DNA from: Streptomyces sp. WAC 01529
GTDB taxonomy: Bacteria; Actinomycetota; Actinomycetes; Streptomycetales; Streptomycetaceae
Length of the DNA stretch: 64,000 bases
Assembly (NCBI RefSeq): GCF_003945545.1
Contig: NZ_CP029617.1
Span: 4,697,001 to 4,761,000 of the forward strand
Direction of reading: 5' to 3'
In this document: positions 32,191 through 40,024 of the stretch, piece after piece
Layout: each line of letters opens with the position of its first letter
Numbering within the stretch: the first letter of the stretch is position 1
Translations under genes and position numbers: made by a program
Notes under the pieces: model-generated
Told to the model about the DNA's origin: nothing
The model's input: only the letters and a program-made list of their open reading frames with translations
Database searches by the model: none

Positions 32191-32724
32191 GGGGGGTTCG
32201 CTTCTCTTTCGTGTCGGCCAACAGGCGCTTGGCGGAACGCGTTTCCTTCGCGCGGAATAAGAGAGGGGGAATAGGCGAGGCGGGTTCACTCCGCCGGGCG
32301 CCGTCCCGCCCTCATCGGGCAACCGAGTTGCGTGGGTTGTGAGGAGGAACGCGGGCGGTTCAGTGCCCCCGCACGCGGACTTGACCCCGCGCGGGAACCG
32401 GCCGCGCCCCCCGCCGCGTCCCCCACGGGGCCGGCGGATCACGACACGGGCCGCTTATTCGCGTACGCACACAAATCCCGTTCCCCGCAATCCGGGAACG
32501 GCGTCGGAACCGGCGAGTGCGGATCGCGCGTGGATAACGATGGGGCTTGTGAGCTTCGCGATCTTTAACGTGCCTTGAGGGGCTTATATGCTGCTGATAC
32601 GGTGCGATGACTTGACACTGAGCCTGGGGCTGAATAGCCCGCCCGAGGCGGGGCGTAGAGAGTCGCGAGTGTCACAAATGACGGAAATTGACCGAATCTT
32701 CTTGGGCGTGCGGGGAGCAGTTGC
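32191..32724. promoter_or_regulatory. Divergent intergenic region between protease and Tad locus
   Basis: 534 bases with no convincing gene. The half next to the Tad locus is relatively AT-rich and holds two plus-strand promoter candidates: TTGAGG-N17-TACGGT (32575-32603) and TTGACA-N17-TAGCCC (32612-32640). The second would give a leader of about 80 bases. No clear promoter for the protease could be singled out. Confidence 0.5.
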
Positions 32725-33468
32725 GTGAAGATCCAGGAGCGTATGGGGGCGGGCAACAGCCGTTCCGCCGCGCCGGCTCAGCCGACCGTCGGTGAGCGCC
32801 TTCCCGCGCCGCCTCGCGAGCGCAAACCGGCACTGGCCGCACTGGCCGTTCTGCTGATCCTGGTCGGCGCGCTCGGCGCCACGGTCCTCGTGCTTCAGGC
32901 CGGTGACCGCATCGAGGTCGTCAAGGTCACGAAGGAGATCCCGGCGGGCGAGGCGCCCGTCGAGGGCGAGAACATCACCAGCGTGATGGTCGCCGAGGAC
33001 AAGTCCATCAACTACGTCCCGTGGGCCCAGGTCGACGCCCTCTCCAGGCTCAAGGCCAAGAACACCATCCCCGGCGGCACGGTCGCCGTCGGCGAGATGT
33101 TCGGTGCCAAGGCCGGTCTGCCCGCGGGCAAGGCCTCCGTCGGCCTCTCCCTCAAGGAGGGCCAGTACCCCGCCGACCTGAAGCCCGGCGACACCGTCGC
33201 CGCCTACCCCGTGCTCTCCGGCACCTCGACCGGCAAGGGCTCCGGCGGAAGCGGCTCCAGCGGAAGCAGCTCCGGCAACTCCGGCAGCGGCTCGCCCCTG
33301 GTCGCCGCCGCCAAGGTGAGCACCCTCACCGCCAAGAGCGACGCCACCGTGAGCACCGGCAACCAGAGCATCACCCTCCTCGTCCCGCGGGAAGAGGTCG
33401 CGGCTCTGGCGAGCGCCGCGTCCGAGGGCAAGGTCGTCGTCGTCCGCGTCACCGACAACAGCAACTAG
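32725..33468 (+). CDS. SAF-domain pilus-assembly protein, CpaB/RcpC-like
   Basis: 247 residues from GTG at 32725, with GGGGAG eight bases upstream. A basic, Pro-rich cytoplasmic tail precedes one membrane span (about 34-56, ALAALAVLLILVGALGATVLV). Then comes an SAF-type beta-clip domain (VVKVTKEIPAGEAPVEGENI, NTIPGGTVAVGEMF) interrupted by a Gly/Ser linker at about 170-190. CpaB/RcpC proteins belong to Tad pilus machines and usually sit near the outer secretin; here, in a Gram-positive, it presumably contacts the wall side of the pilus channel. It is the first gene of the Tad operon. Confidence 0.82.
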   Translation: MKIQERMGAGNSRSAAPAQPTVGERLPAPPRERKPALAALAVLLILVGALGATVLVLQAGDRIEVVKVTKEIPAGEAPVEGENITSVMVAEDKSINYVPWAQVDALSRLKAKNTIPGGTVAVGEMFGAKAGLPAGKASVGLSLKEGQYPADLKPGDTVAAYPVLSGTSTGKGSGGSGSSGSSSGNSGSGSPLVAAAKVSTLTAKSDATVSTGNQSITLLVPREEVAALASAASEGKVVVVRVTDNSN

Positions 33469-33485
33469 AGGCGAGCAGAAGAGAC

Positions 33486-34331
33486 ATGGCGCTCATCGCA
33501 CTCGCCGCCGACAAAGGGTCGCCCGGCGTCACCACCGCTGCCGTCGCGCTGGCCGCCGTCTGGCCGCGCCGCGTCCTGGTCGCGGAGACCGACCCCGCGG
33601 GCGGCGACCTCGTCTACCGCAGCGCGGCCGCCCACGGCGGCCCGCTCAACCCCAACACCGGCATGCTCTCCATCGCGGCCACGGCCCGCCGCGGTCTCGT
33701 CCCCGACCAACTCTGGGACCACACCCAGCCGTTGAGCGGCGGACTCGAAGTCCTCGTCGGGCTCGGCAACGCCGAGCAGGCCGCGGGCCTCGCCGGGCTC
33801 TGGCCGACCCTCGGGCGCGCCTTCTCCCAGCTCGCCGACTCGCCGCACGCGCCCGCCGACGTCATCGCGGACTGCGGACGCGTCAGCGGCGACACCCCGG
33901 CCGTCGAACTCTTCCCGCAGGCCGCCCTCGTCCTGCTCGTCTCGCGCACGGAGCCCGAGGCGATCGCCCGCGTACGCGACCGGGCCGCGGCCCTCGCCAC
34001 CAAGCTGCACGGCGGCGCACGGGGCGCCGCCTCGCTCGCGACGCCGCTCATCGGCGTACTCCTGATCGCGGACCCCTCGACGTCGGGCAAGCTCGTCCAC
34101 CAGGTCAACGACATGCTGATGGCCGCCCAGACCGGCGCCCGCGTCGTGGGCACCCTCGCCGACGACCCGGCTGGCGCCGACCAGTTGGCAGGCCGCAAGC
34201 GCGGACGCCTCGACAAGTCGCTGCTCATCCGCTCCGCCCGCAAGGTGACCGTCGACCTGTACCAGCAGTACGGCGCCGCCTGGACCAACCCCGTGGCGCA
34301 GCAGCGCCAGCAGCACGGAGCGGGCCGATGA
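33486..34331 (+). CDS. CpaE/TadZ-like MinD-family ATPase
   Basis: 281 residues from ATG at 33486. The N terminus has a deviant Walker-like stretch (ADKGSPGVTTAAVALAAVW) followed by VLVAETDPAGGDLVYRS, as in P-loop ParA/MinD relatives; LLVSRTEPEAIARV is another family segment. CpaE/TadZ proteins position the Tad secretion machine at a cell site. The P-loop Lys is displaced (KGSPGVTT), so ATP binding may be altered. It overlaps tadA by four bases (ATGA). Confidence 0.85.
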   Translation: MALIALAADKGSPGVTTAAVALAAVWPRRVLVAETDPAGGDLVYRSAAAHGGPLNPNTGMLSIAATARRGLVPDQLWDHTQPLSGGLEVLVGLGNAEQAAGLAGLWPTLGRAFSQLADSPHAPADVIADCGRVSGDTPAVELFPQAALVLLVSRTEPEAIARVRDRAAALATKLHGGARGAASLATPLIGVLLIADPSTSGKLVHQVNDMLMAAQTGARVVGTLADDPAGADQLAGRKRGRLDKSLLIRSARKVTVDLYQQYGAAWTNPVAQQRQQHGAGR

Positions 34332-35638
34332 GCACGCCCGTCGATCACCAGCTGGTGAAGCGGTTCCGGCAGGAAGCCGGTGACCGCATCGCCGAGCAGC
34401 GCCGCCTCGACCAGGTCTCCGGCGTCACCCCGATGTCGGGCGAGGACGAGCGGCACTACGCCCGCGCCGTCATCGCGCAGATCCTGGAGGAGTACGCGCG
34501 CGCGGAGATCAACGCCGGGCGCACCCCCCTCGACGCGGAGACCGAGGAGCAGTACGCGGCCGCCGTGCACGCCGCGCTCTTCGGCGTCGGACGGCTGCAG
34601 CCGCTGCTCGACGACCCCGAGGTCGAGAACATCGACATCAACGGCTGCGACCAGGTCTTCGTCGGATACGCCGACGGCCGCGAGACCAAGGCCGACCCGG
34701 TCGCCGAGACCGACGAGGAACTCGTCGAGCTGATCCAGGTACTCGGCGCCTACTCCGGTCTCTCCTCCCGGCCCTTCGACTCCGCGAACCCGCAGCTCGA
34801 CCTCCGGCTGCCCGACGGTTCGCGTCTGTCGGCGGTCATGGACGTCACGCGCCGCCCGGCCCTGTCCATCCGCCGCGCCCGCATGGGCAAGGTCTTCATG
34901 TCGGACCTCGTCGGCAACGGCACGCTCACCCCGGAGATCGGCCACTTCCTGGCCTGCGCGGTCCGGGCCCGCAAGAACATCATGATCGCGGGCGCGACCA
35001 ACGCCGGTAAGACCACGCTCCTTCGCGCCCTCGCCAACGAGATCCCGCCGCACGAGCGCCTGGTGACCGTCGAGCGCGCCCTGGAGCTCGGCCTCGACCA
35101 ATTCGCCGACCTGCACCCGAACGTCGTCGCGTTCGAGGAGCGGCTGCCCAACTCCGAGGGCCAGGGCGAGATCACGATGGCCGAGCTGGTGCGCCGCTCG
35201 CTGCGCATGAACCCCTCGCGCGTCATCGTCGGTGAGGTCCTCGGCGACGAGATCGTCACGATGCTCAACGCGATGTCGCAGGGCAACGACGGCTCGCTCT
35301 CCACGATCCACGCCAACAGCTCCAGCGAGGTCTTCAACCGCATCTCCACCTACGCGCTCCAGGCCGCCGAACGCCTCCCCATCGAGGCGAGCCAGATGCT
35401 GGTGGCGGGCGCGGTCAACTTCGTCGTCTTCATCCAGCGGCGCAACAACTACCAGTCCGGCGGCAAGCTCCAGCGCATGGTGACCTCGGTCCGCGAGGTC
35501 AACGGCGTCGACGGCCGCGTCCTGTCCAGCGAGGTCTTCGCGGAGGCCCCCGACGGGCGGGTCGTCGCGCACGCGCCGATAGCCTGCATGGACGACCTGG
35601 CCGCTTTTGGCTACCGCCCCGCCGGGCAATGGGGGTGA
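34328..35638 (+). CDS. tadA: Tad pilus assembly ATPase (CpaF/TadA)
   Basis: 436 residues of the secretion ATPase (VirB11/GspE) superfamily; it powers pilin polymerisation from the cytoplasmic face. The Walker A is GATNAGKTTLLRAL, preceded by RKNIMIAG; the Asp-box region is LVTVERALELGLDQF, the Walker B-like motif RVIVGEVLGDE, and the His box STIHANS. The N-terminal domain (about 60-200) includes the conserved PEVENIDINGCDQVFV. It sits between the CpaE-like gene and tadB, eight bases or less from both. Confidence 0.95.
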   Translation: MSTPVDHQLVKRFRQEAGDRIAEQRRLDQVSGVTPMSGEDERHYARAVIAQILEEYARAEINAGRTPLDAETEEQYAAAVHAALFGVGRLQPLLDDPEVENIDINGCDQVFVGYADGRETKADPVAETDEELVELIQVLGAYSGLSSRPFDSANPQLDLRLPDGSRLSAVMDVTRRPALSIRRARMGKVFMSDLVGNGTLTPEIGHFLACAVRARKNIMIAGATNAGKTTLLRALANEIPPHERLVTVERALELGLDQFADLHPNVVAFEERLPNSEGQGEITMAELVRRSLRMNPSRVIVGEVLGDEIVTMLNAMSQGNDGSLSTIHANSSSEVFNRISTYALQAAERLPIEASQMLVAGAVNFVVFIQRRNNYQSGGKLQRMVTSVREVNGVDGRVLSSEVFAEAPDGRVVAHAPIACMDDLAAFGYRPAGQWG

Positions 35639-35645
35639 GCACGAC

Positions 35646-36671
35646 ATGAACGCATCCGATCCGCTGGCAGCGGGTTCCCTCGGCTCCATGGGCGGCCTCT
35701 TCTCGCTGCCCGTCCTGTACGCACTGGGGTGCGGCGTCGCCGCGGGCGGCGGCATCGCGCTCCTGGCGATCGCGCTCCGCGGCCTGCCCGTCAAGCCCGC
35801 CCACGAGAAGCACAAGGCGAGCGAGCGCTGGAGCGAACTGCTCCGGTTCGCCGGGCGGCGCGGTTCGCTCGCCGCCGGTGTCGGCCTCGCCGTCCTCCTC
35901 CTCACCCGCTGGGCCGTGGCGGGCATCGCCGCCGGCGTCCTCGTCTTCTTCTGGGACAAGCTCTTCGGCGGCGCCGCCGAGGAACGCGCCCAGATGAAGC
36001 GCGTGGAGGCCCTCGCCGCCTGGACGGAATCGCTGCGCGACACGATCGCGGGCGCGGTCGGCCTCGAACAGGCCATCCCCGCGTCGGCCCGCGCGGCGGC
36101 CCCCGTGCTCCGCCCCCACCTGGACGCCCTGGTGGACCGGTTGCGCGCCCGCACCCCGCTCCCCGAGGCCCTGCAGATCCTCGCCGACGAGATCGACGAC
36201 GCGTCGGCGGACATCATCGTCGCGGCGCTCATCCTCAACGCCAAGCTGCGTGGCCCCGGCCTGCGCCAGGTGCTCGGCGCGCTCGCCAAGTCGGCGCGCG
36301 AGGAGGTCGACATGCGCCAGCGCGTCATGGCGCAGCGCGCCTCGACCCGCCGCTCGGTGCAGATCGTGGTGGCGGTCTCGGTCGCCTTCGTCCTCGGCCT
36401 GTCCATCTTCAACCGCGAGTTCGTCGAGCCCTACGGCACCCCGGTCGGGCAGCTCGTGCTCGCCATGGTCTGCGCCCTGTTCGCGCTGGGCTTCTGGTGG
36501 CTGCGGAAGCTGTCGACGGTGGAGACGCCGGACCGCTTCCTGGTCAAGGACGAGCCGGGCGTGCAGTTCGTGCGCCCCCGGGGCCCGGCCGCCACCGCCG
36601 ACCAGCCCCAGCAGCCGTCGCCGCAGGGCCTGCCGGGCTACTCCAACTCTCCCGAGGGGGTACGTCGATGA
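35646..36671 (+). CDS. tadB: Tad inner-membrane platform protein TadB (T2SSF)
   Basis: 341 residues from ATG at 35646, with GGGGGTGAGC upstream. There is an N-terminal span, then further spans (GSLAAGVGLAVLLLTRWAVAGIAAGVLVFFW), a cytoplasmic T2SSF domain (about 110-215, VEALAAWTESLRDTIAGAVGLEQAI), and two C-terminal spans. TadB and TadC form the membrane platform on which TadA works. It overlaps tadC by four bases (ATGA). Confidence 0.9.
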   Translation: MNASDPLAAGSLGSMGGLFSLPVLYALGCGVAAGGGIALLAIALRGLPVKPAHEKHKASERWSELLRFAGRRGSLAAGVGLAVLLLTRWAVAGIAAGVLVFFWDKLFGGAAEERAQMKRVEALAAWTESLRDTIAGAVGLEQAIPASARAAAPVLRPHLDALVDRLRARTPLPEALQILADEIDDASADIIVAALILNAKLRGPGLRQVLGALAKSAREEVDMRQRVMAQRASTRRSVQIVVAVSVAFVLGLSIFNREFVEPYGTPVGQLVLAMVCALFALGFWWLRKLSTVETPDRFLVKDEPGVQFVRPRGPAATADQPQQPSPQGLPGYSNSPEGVRR

Positions 36672-37597
36672 GCCTGACGATGCCGATAGTGATCGGCGCG
36701 GTGCTCGGCCTCGGCGTCTTCGCCCTCGTACGCGCCCTCATGCCGTCCAAGCAGAGCGCGGTCGCCCAGGTCGCCCGCATCGACGCGCTGCGGGCGCGCG
36801 GCGCGGCGTACGAGTCGCACCGGGCCACCTCGGACACGGAGAAGCCGGGCCGCATCGGATCGATGCGCACCCGCGTCGGCACGCGCGTCGCGGACTTCTA
36901 CCTCCAGCAGGGCTGGGAACTGCGCTCGCTCCGGGCCGACCTCGCGGTCCTCGACCGCAGCTGGGAGAAGTTCCTGGCGACGAAGGTGCTGCTCGCCGCC
37001 GCCGGTGTCTTCTTCGGCCCGTTCCTCTTCGCCATCATCTTCACGCTCGGCATCGGCCGCAGCCCGGTCATCCCGGTCTGGCTCGCGCTGATGTTCGGCG
37101 TGCTCTTCTTCTTCCTGCCCGACCTGGAAGTACGCAGGGACGCTGCGGACAAGCGGCGCGATCTGCGCCGCGTCATCGGCGCCTATCTGGACCTGGTGTC
37201 GATGAGCCTCGCGGGCGGCCGCGGTCTCCCCGAGGCGCTCATGGCGGCGGCGGAAGTCTCCGACGGATGGGCGACGCAGCGCATCAGGACCGCGCTGGCC
37301 GACGCCCGCATCACCGGCGTCAGTCAGTGGCAGGCCCTCGGCGCGCTCGGCGAGGAACTGGGCGTCGAGGAGCTGAAGGACCTGTCGGCGTCCCTGGCGC
37401 TGGTGGCGGACGACGGCGCGAAGGTGCGCGAGTCGCTCGCCTCCCGCGCGGAGACGATGCGGCATCGCGAGATGGCCGAGATCGAGGGCAGCGCGGGCGA
37501 GAAGTCCCAGTCGATGCTGGTGGCCCAGCTGCTGCTGTGCGCGGGCTTCCTGGTCTTCCTCATCTTCCCTGCGGCGATGCGGGTGTTCCAGGTCTAG
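36668..37597 (+). CDS. tadC: Tad inner-membrane platform protein TadC (T2SSF)
   Basis: 309 residues from ATG at 36668, overlapping the tadB stop. An N-terminal span (TMPIVIGAVLGLGVFALV) is followed by a hydrophobic pair (LLAAAGVFFGPFLFAIIFTLGI, VIPVWLALMFGVLFFFL), the T2SSF domain with DLVSMSLAGGRGLPEALMAA, and a final span ending AAMRVFQV. It is the partner of TadB. About 77 bases separate it from the pilin gene. Confidence 0.9.
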   Translation: MSLTMPIVIGAVLGLGVFALVRALMPSKQSAVAQVARIDALRARGAAYESHRATSDTEKPGRIGSMRTRVGTRVADFYLQQGWELRSLRADLAVLDRSWEKFLATKVLLAAAGVFFGPFLFAIIFTLGIGRSPVIPVWLALMFGVLFFFLPDLEVRRDAADKRRDLRRVIGAYLDLVSMSLAGGRGLPEALMAAAEVSDGWATQRIRTALADARITGVSQWQALGALGEELGVEELKDLSASLALVADDGAKVRESLASRAETMRHREMAEIEGSAGEKSQSMLVAQLLLCAGFLVFLIFPAAMRVFQV

Positions 37598-37674
37598 CCG
37601 CCCTTCGACGACGGTGCCGGCGACAACGGGGCCCGGTACCTCCTCCCCCCACCACTCCTGAGAGGACACACACC

Positions 37675-37980
37675 ATGAACGGACCGAACGAAACGAACGG
37701 ACTGGACGCCCCCAGCGGTCCGGGCGGCCTGAACGGGCGGAACTTCCGCACCGGCAACCCCGGCCTCGACTTCGTCATCACCTTCCTTCAGGGCCGCGTG
37801 CAGCGCGTCCGCTCCGGCGAGCTGGACCGCGGCGCGTCCGCGGTCGAGTGGGTCATCATCTCGGCGGTCGTCGTGGCGATCGTGGGCGCGGTGGCCGCGG
37901 TCATCAACGAGGCGCTGGACAAGGGCGCCGACAAGGTCGGCAAGTGCATCGAGGGCGCGGACGCCGACAGCACCTGCTGA
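37675..37980 (+). CDS. Flp-like class IVb pilin with long leader
   Basis: 101 residues. The prepilin-peptidase site is DRG followed by ASAVEWVIISAVVV, giving Glu at +5 and a hydrophobic alpha-1 segment, as in Flp pilins. The mature protein is only about 48 residues and ends with a CIEGADADSTC cysteine pair. The leader from the ATG at 37675 is 53 residues, far longer than usual; GAGAGGA precedes this ATG, while an internal GTG at 37798 would give a leader of 12 residues with a weaker site. It is the likely main pilus subunit. Confidence 0.82.
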   Translation: MNGPNETNGLDAPSGPGGLNGRNFRTGNPGLDFVITFLQGRVQRVRSGELDRGASAVEWVIISAVVVAIVGAVAAVINEALDKGADKVGKCIEGADADSTC

Positions 37981-38027
37981 GGTGGCGGCGCACCGGGTGA
38001 ACCGAACGGGGACGGGAGCGGACACGC

Positions 38028-38474
38028 ATGCGCGAGCGTGCAAGACGATGGGTACGCCGCAGGGTGGAGGCCGCCTCCGCCCGCGGCGAATCCGGCATGA
38101 CCGCGATCGAGTTCGTGCTGCTCACCCCGGTGCTGTTCTTCATGATCTTCGCGACGGTCCAGTTCGCGCTGTACTTCTTCGCGGATCACGTCGCCCAGGC
38201 GGCGGCGCAGGCGGGCGCGCGCAAGGCCCGCGCGACGGCGGACGAGAACGCGGGCGGCTGGCGCGGCGAGGCGCGTGACGTGGCCGACGCGTACATCCGC
38301 CAGCTCGGCCCGCAGCTGGTGCTCGACCCGGAGGTGCGGACGATCCAGCCGGACCCGGGCACCGTCGGTGTGGAGATCACGGCGAGGGTGCCGATGGTCT
38401 TCCCCGGCCTCGACTTCACCGTGCACGCGCAGTCCGCGGGGCCGGTGGAGCGGTTCGTGGAGGACAACGGCTGA
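38028..38474 (+). CDS. TadE-like pseudopilin
   Basis: 148 residues. A basic leader ends GESG and is followed by MTAIEFVLLTPVLFFMI: a prepilin cleavage site with Glu at +5 and the TadE signature. The mature domain of about 100 residues is outside the membrane. It is a minor pilin or pseudopilin expected to be processed by the prepilin peptidase at 43172. Its stop overlaps the next start by one base. Confidence 0.85.
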   Translation: MRERARRWVRRRVEAASARGESGMTAIEFVLLTPVLFFMIFATVQFALYFFADHVAQAAAQAGARKARATADENAGGWRGEARDVADAYIRQLGPQLVLDPEVRTIQPDPGTVGVEITARVPMVFPGLDFTVHAQSAGPVERFVEDNG

Positions 38475-38977
38475 TGCGTGACGTGGGGGTTGGCGTGGGG
38501 GCCGGTACGGGGGCCGGGGCCGCGGCGGGAGGCCGCCTGCGGGTGGCGCTCCGGGCGCGCGCCCGGGCCCGGACGCGCGGGGGAGACCGGGGGCTCTCGA
38601 CCATCGAGGTCGTGATCCTCGCCCCCGTGATGATCCTGTTCATCCTCGTCCTGGTGGCCTTCGGGCAGCTCGTCGACGGCCGAGGGGCCATCGACGGCGC
38701 GGCGCGCGACGCGGCGCGCGCGGGCTCGATCCAGAAGGAGCACGGCACGGCGCTCGCGGAGGCGCGCAGGGCCGCGCGGGCGGACCTCGCCGACGTCTGC
38801 TCGGGGCCGGTCAGCGTCGTACAGAAGAGCGCCGGTTTCGACCCCGACGTCGACCCCTTCTTCACGGTCGAGGTCAGCTGCCAGGTGCGGGGCCTGGCCA
38901 TGATCGGCGTGGATGTGCCGACCACGCTGAAGGCCAGCTTCAGCTCCCCGCTCGACCCGTACCGGAGGTCGGCGTGA
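38474..38977 (+). CDS. TadE/TadF-like pseudopilin
   Basis: 167 residues. A long Arg/Gly-rich leader ends GDRG, followed by LSTIEVVILAPVMILFILVLV with Glu at +5. The mature part has a conserved Arg/Asp-rich region (GAIDGAARDAARAGS) and cysteines in VCSG and VSCQ. It overlaps the upstream stop by one base and the next gene as GTGA. A second pseudopilin of the Tad set. Confidence 0.83.
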   Translation: MRDVGVGVGAGTGAGAAAGGRLRVALRARARARTRGGDRGLSTIEVVILAPVMILFILVLVAFGQLVDGRGAIDGAARDAARAGSIQKEHGTALAEARRAARADLADVCSGPVSVVQKSAGFDPDVDPFFTVEVSCQVRGLAMIGVDVPTTLKASFSSPLDPYRRSA

Positions 38978-39441
38978 CGACGAAGCACACTGGCGTACGC
39001 GCCTTCGCCGCCGCCCGCCGGGAAGCGCTGGACGACCGGGGCTCGGGCGCGGGCGCGGTCATCATCTTCGCGCTCGTCTTCCTCTCCCTCGCCGCGTTCG
39101 TGATCGACGGCGGGCTCTCCATCTCCAAGCGGGAGCGGGCCGCGGACATCGCGGAGCAGGCCGCGCGTTACGCAGCGCAGGACCTCGACATGGAGGGCAT
39201 CTACGAGGGAGCCAAGGGCGCCCCCATCAACTTCGAGAACTGCGGCGCCCGGGTCCAGGCCTTCGTCAGGGAGGCGGGCCTGACCGGCGCGGACGCGGCG
39301 GCGACGCACTGCGTGACGGCGAACGCGCAGCAGGTCGAGGTAGAGGTCCGGATGACCTACAGCCCCGTCTTCACGGGGATGTTCTACGGCGGGGACGTCA
39401 CGGTGACGGGGCGCGCGGTCGCGGAGAACGAGGTGGGCTGA
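38974..39441 (+). CDS. TadG-like pilus-associated protein
   Basis: 155 residues from GTG at 38974. The N-terminal region resembles a Tad pseudopilin (DRGSGAGAVIIFALVFLSLAAFVIDGG) but lacks the +5 Glu, so the usual prepilin processing is doubtful. The rest is beta-rich and closes EVEVRMTYSPVF with TGRAVAENEVG; two cysteines (NCGAR, HCVTA) may pair. It is similar to the short N-terminal TadG-like module of Tad loci without the von Willebrand domain. It is the last gene of this operon. Confidence 0.75.
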   Translation: MTTKHTGVRAFAAARREALDDRGSGAGAVIIFALVFLSLAAFVIDGGLSISKRERAADIAEQAARYAAQDLDMEGIYEGAKGAPINFENCGARVQAFVREAGLTGADAAATHCVTANAQQVEVEVRMTYSPVFTGMFYGGDVTVTGRAVAENEVG

Positions 39442-39465
39442 GGCCAGGCCTGGCGCGGGGCGCGG

Positions 39466-39816
39466 CTACTTCCCGTCGCCCTTGCCGCCGCCCTTGCCGC
39501 CCTTCCCCTCATTCGCCTTCACCGCGTCATTGACCTGCTTGGCCAAGTCGTCGTCCAGCTTCTTGAACTCGCGCACCACCGCGTCCGACAGCTCCGCGAG
39601 CTGGTCCAGTTGCTGGCCGATGTCCTCGCGGCCGTCCTCCCAGTTGGACTCGAAGTCGTCCAGGGAGTCGTACACCCCGCCGTCGCCGATGTCGTCGCGG
39701 TAGGACTCGAAGATCTTCTTGGTGCGGTTCATGCGGTCCTTGATGGAGCGCAGCCGCCTGCCGTAGTCCTCCAGGTCGGTGATCGGAACCGCGAGGTCGC
39801 TCTTCCCCTTGCCCAT
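39466..39816 (-). CDS. WXG100-like small helical protein with DFxxNW motif
   Basis: 116 residues. ATG at 39816 is preferred, because GGGGGAG lies at the right distance there but abuts the ATG at 39822. Two helical arms meet at DSLDDFESNWEDGREDI, matching the proteins at 21253 and 29476. The C terminus is a Gly/Lys-rich tail. It lies alone, on the opposite strand, between the pseudopilin operon and the LysM/BTAD gene, and has no signal-domain partner next to it. Association with the EssC-like ATPase 20 kb away is a guess. Confidence 0.7.
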   Translation of the reverse strand: MGKGKSDLAVPITDLEDYGRRLRSIKDRMNRTKKIFESYRDDIGDGGVYDSLDDFESNWEDGREDIGQQLDQLAELSDAVVREFKKLDDDLAKQVNDAVKANEGKGGKGGGKGDGK

Positions 39817-40024
39817 GGTCATCTCCCCCTTCGCACGCCACTGACGACGCTACCGTGTCATGAATCGGGCCTTTGGTACGGCCGGTTGTCAAACGGGCGG
39901 CCACCCCGCCCACGCCCCTGTCTGACCTCCGGCACCTTCCGTACCATCGCCTCAGTACGCTCTTGCTACCACCATTCAATCCGCCCCCCTCTACGCCCTC
40001 CCACAGGACACCAGGACACCCGCC

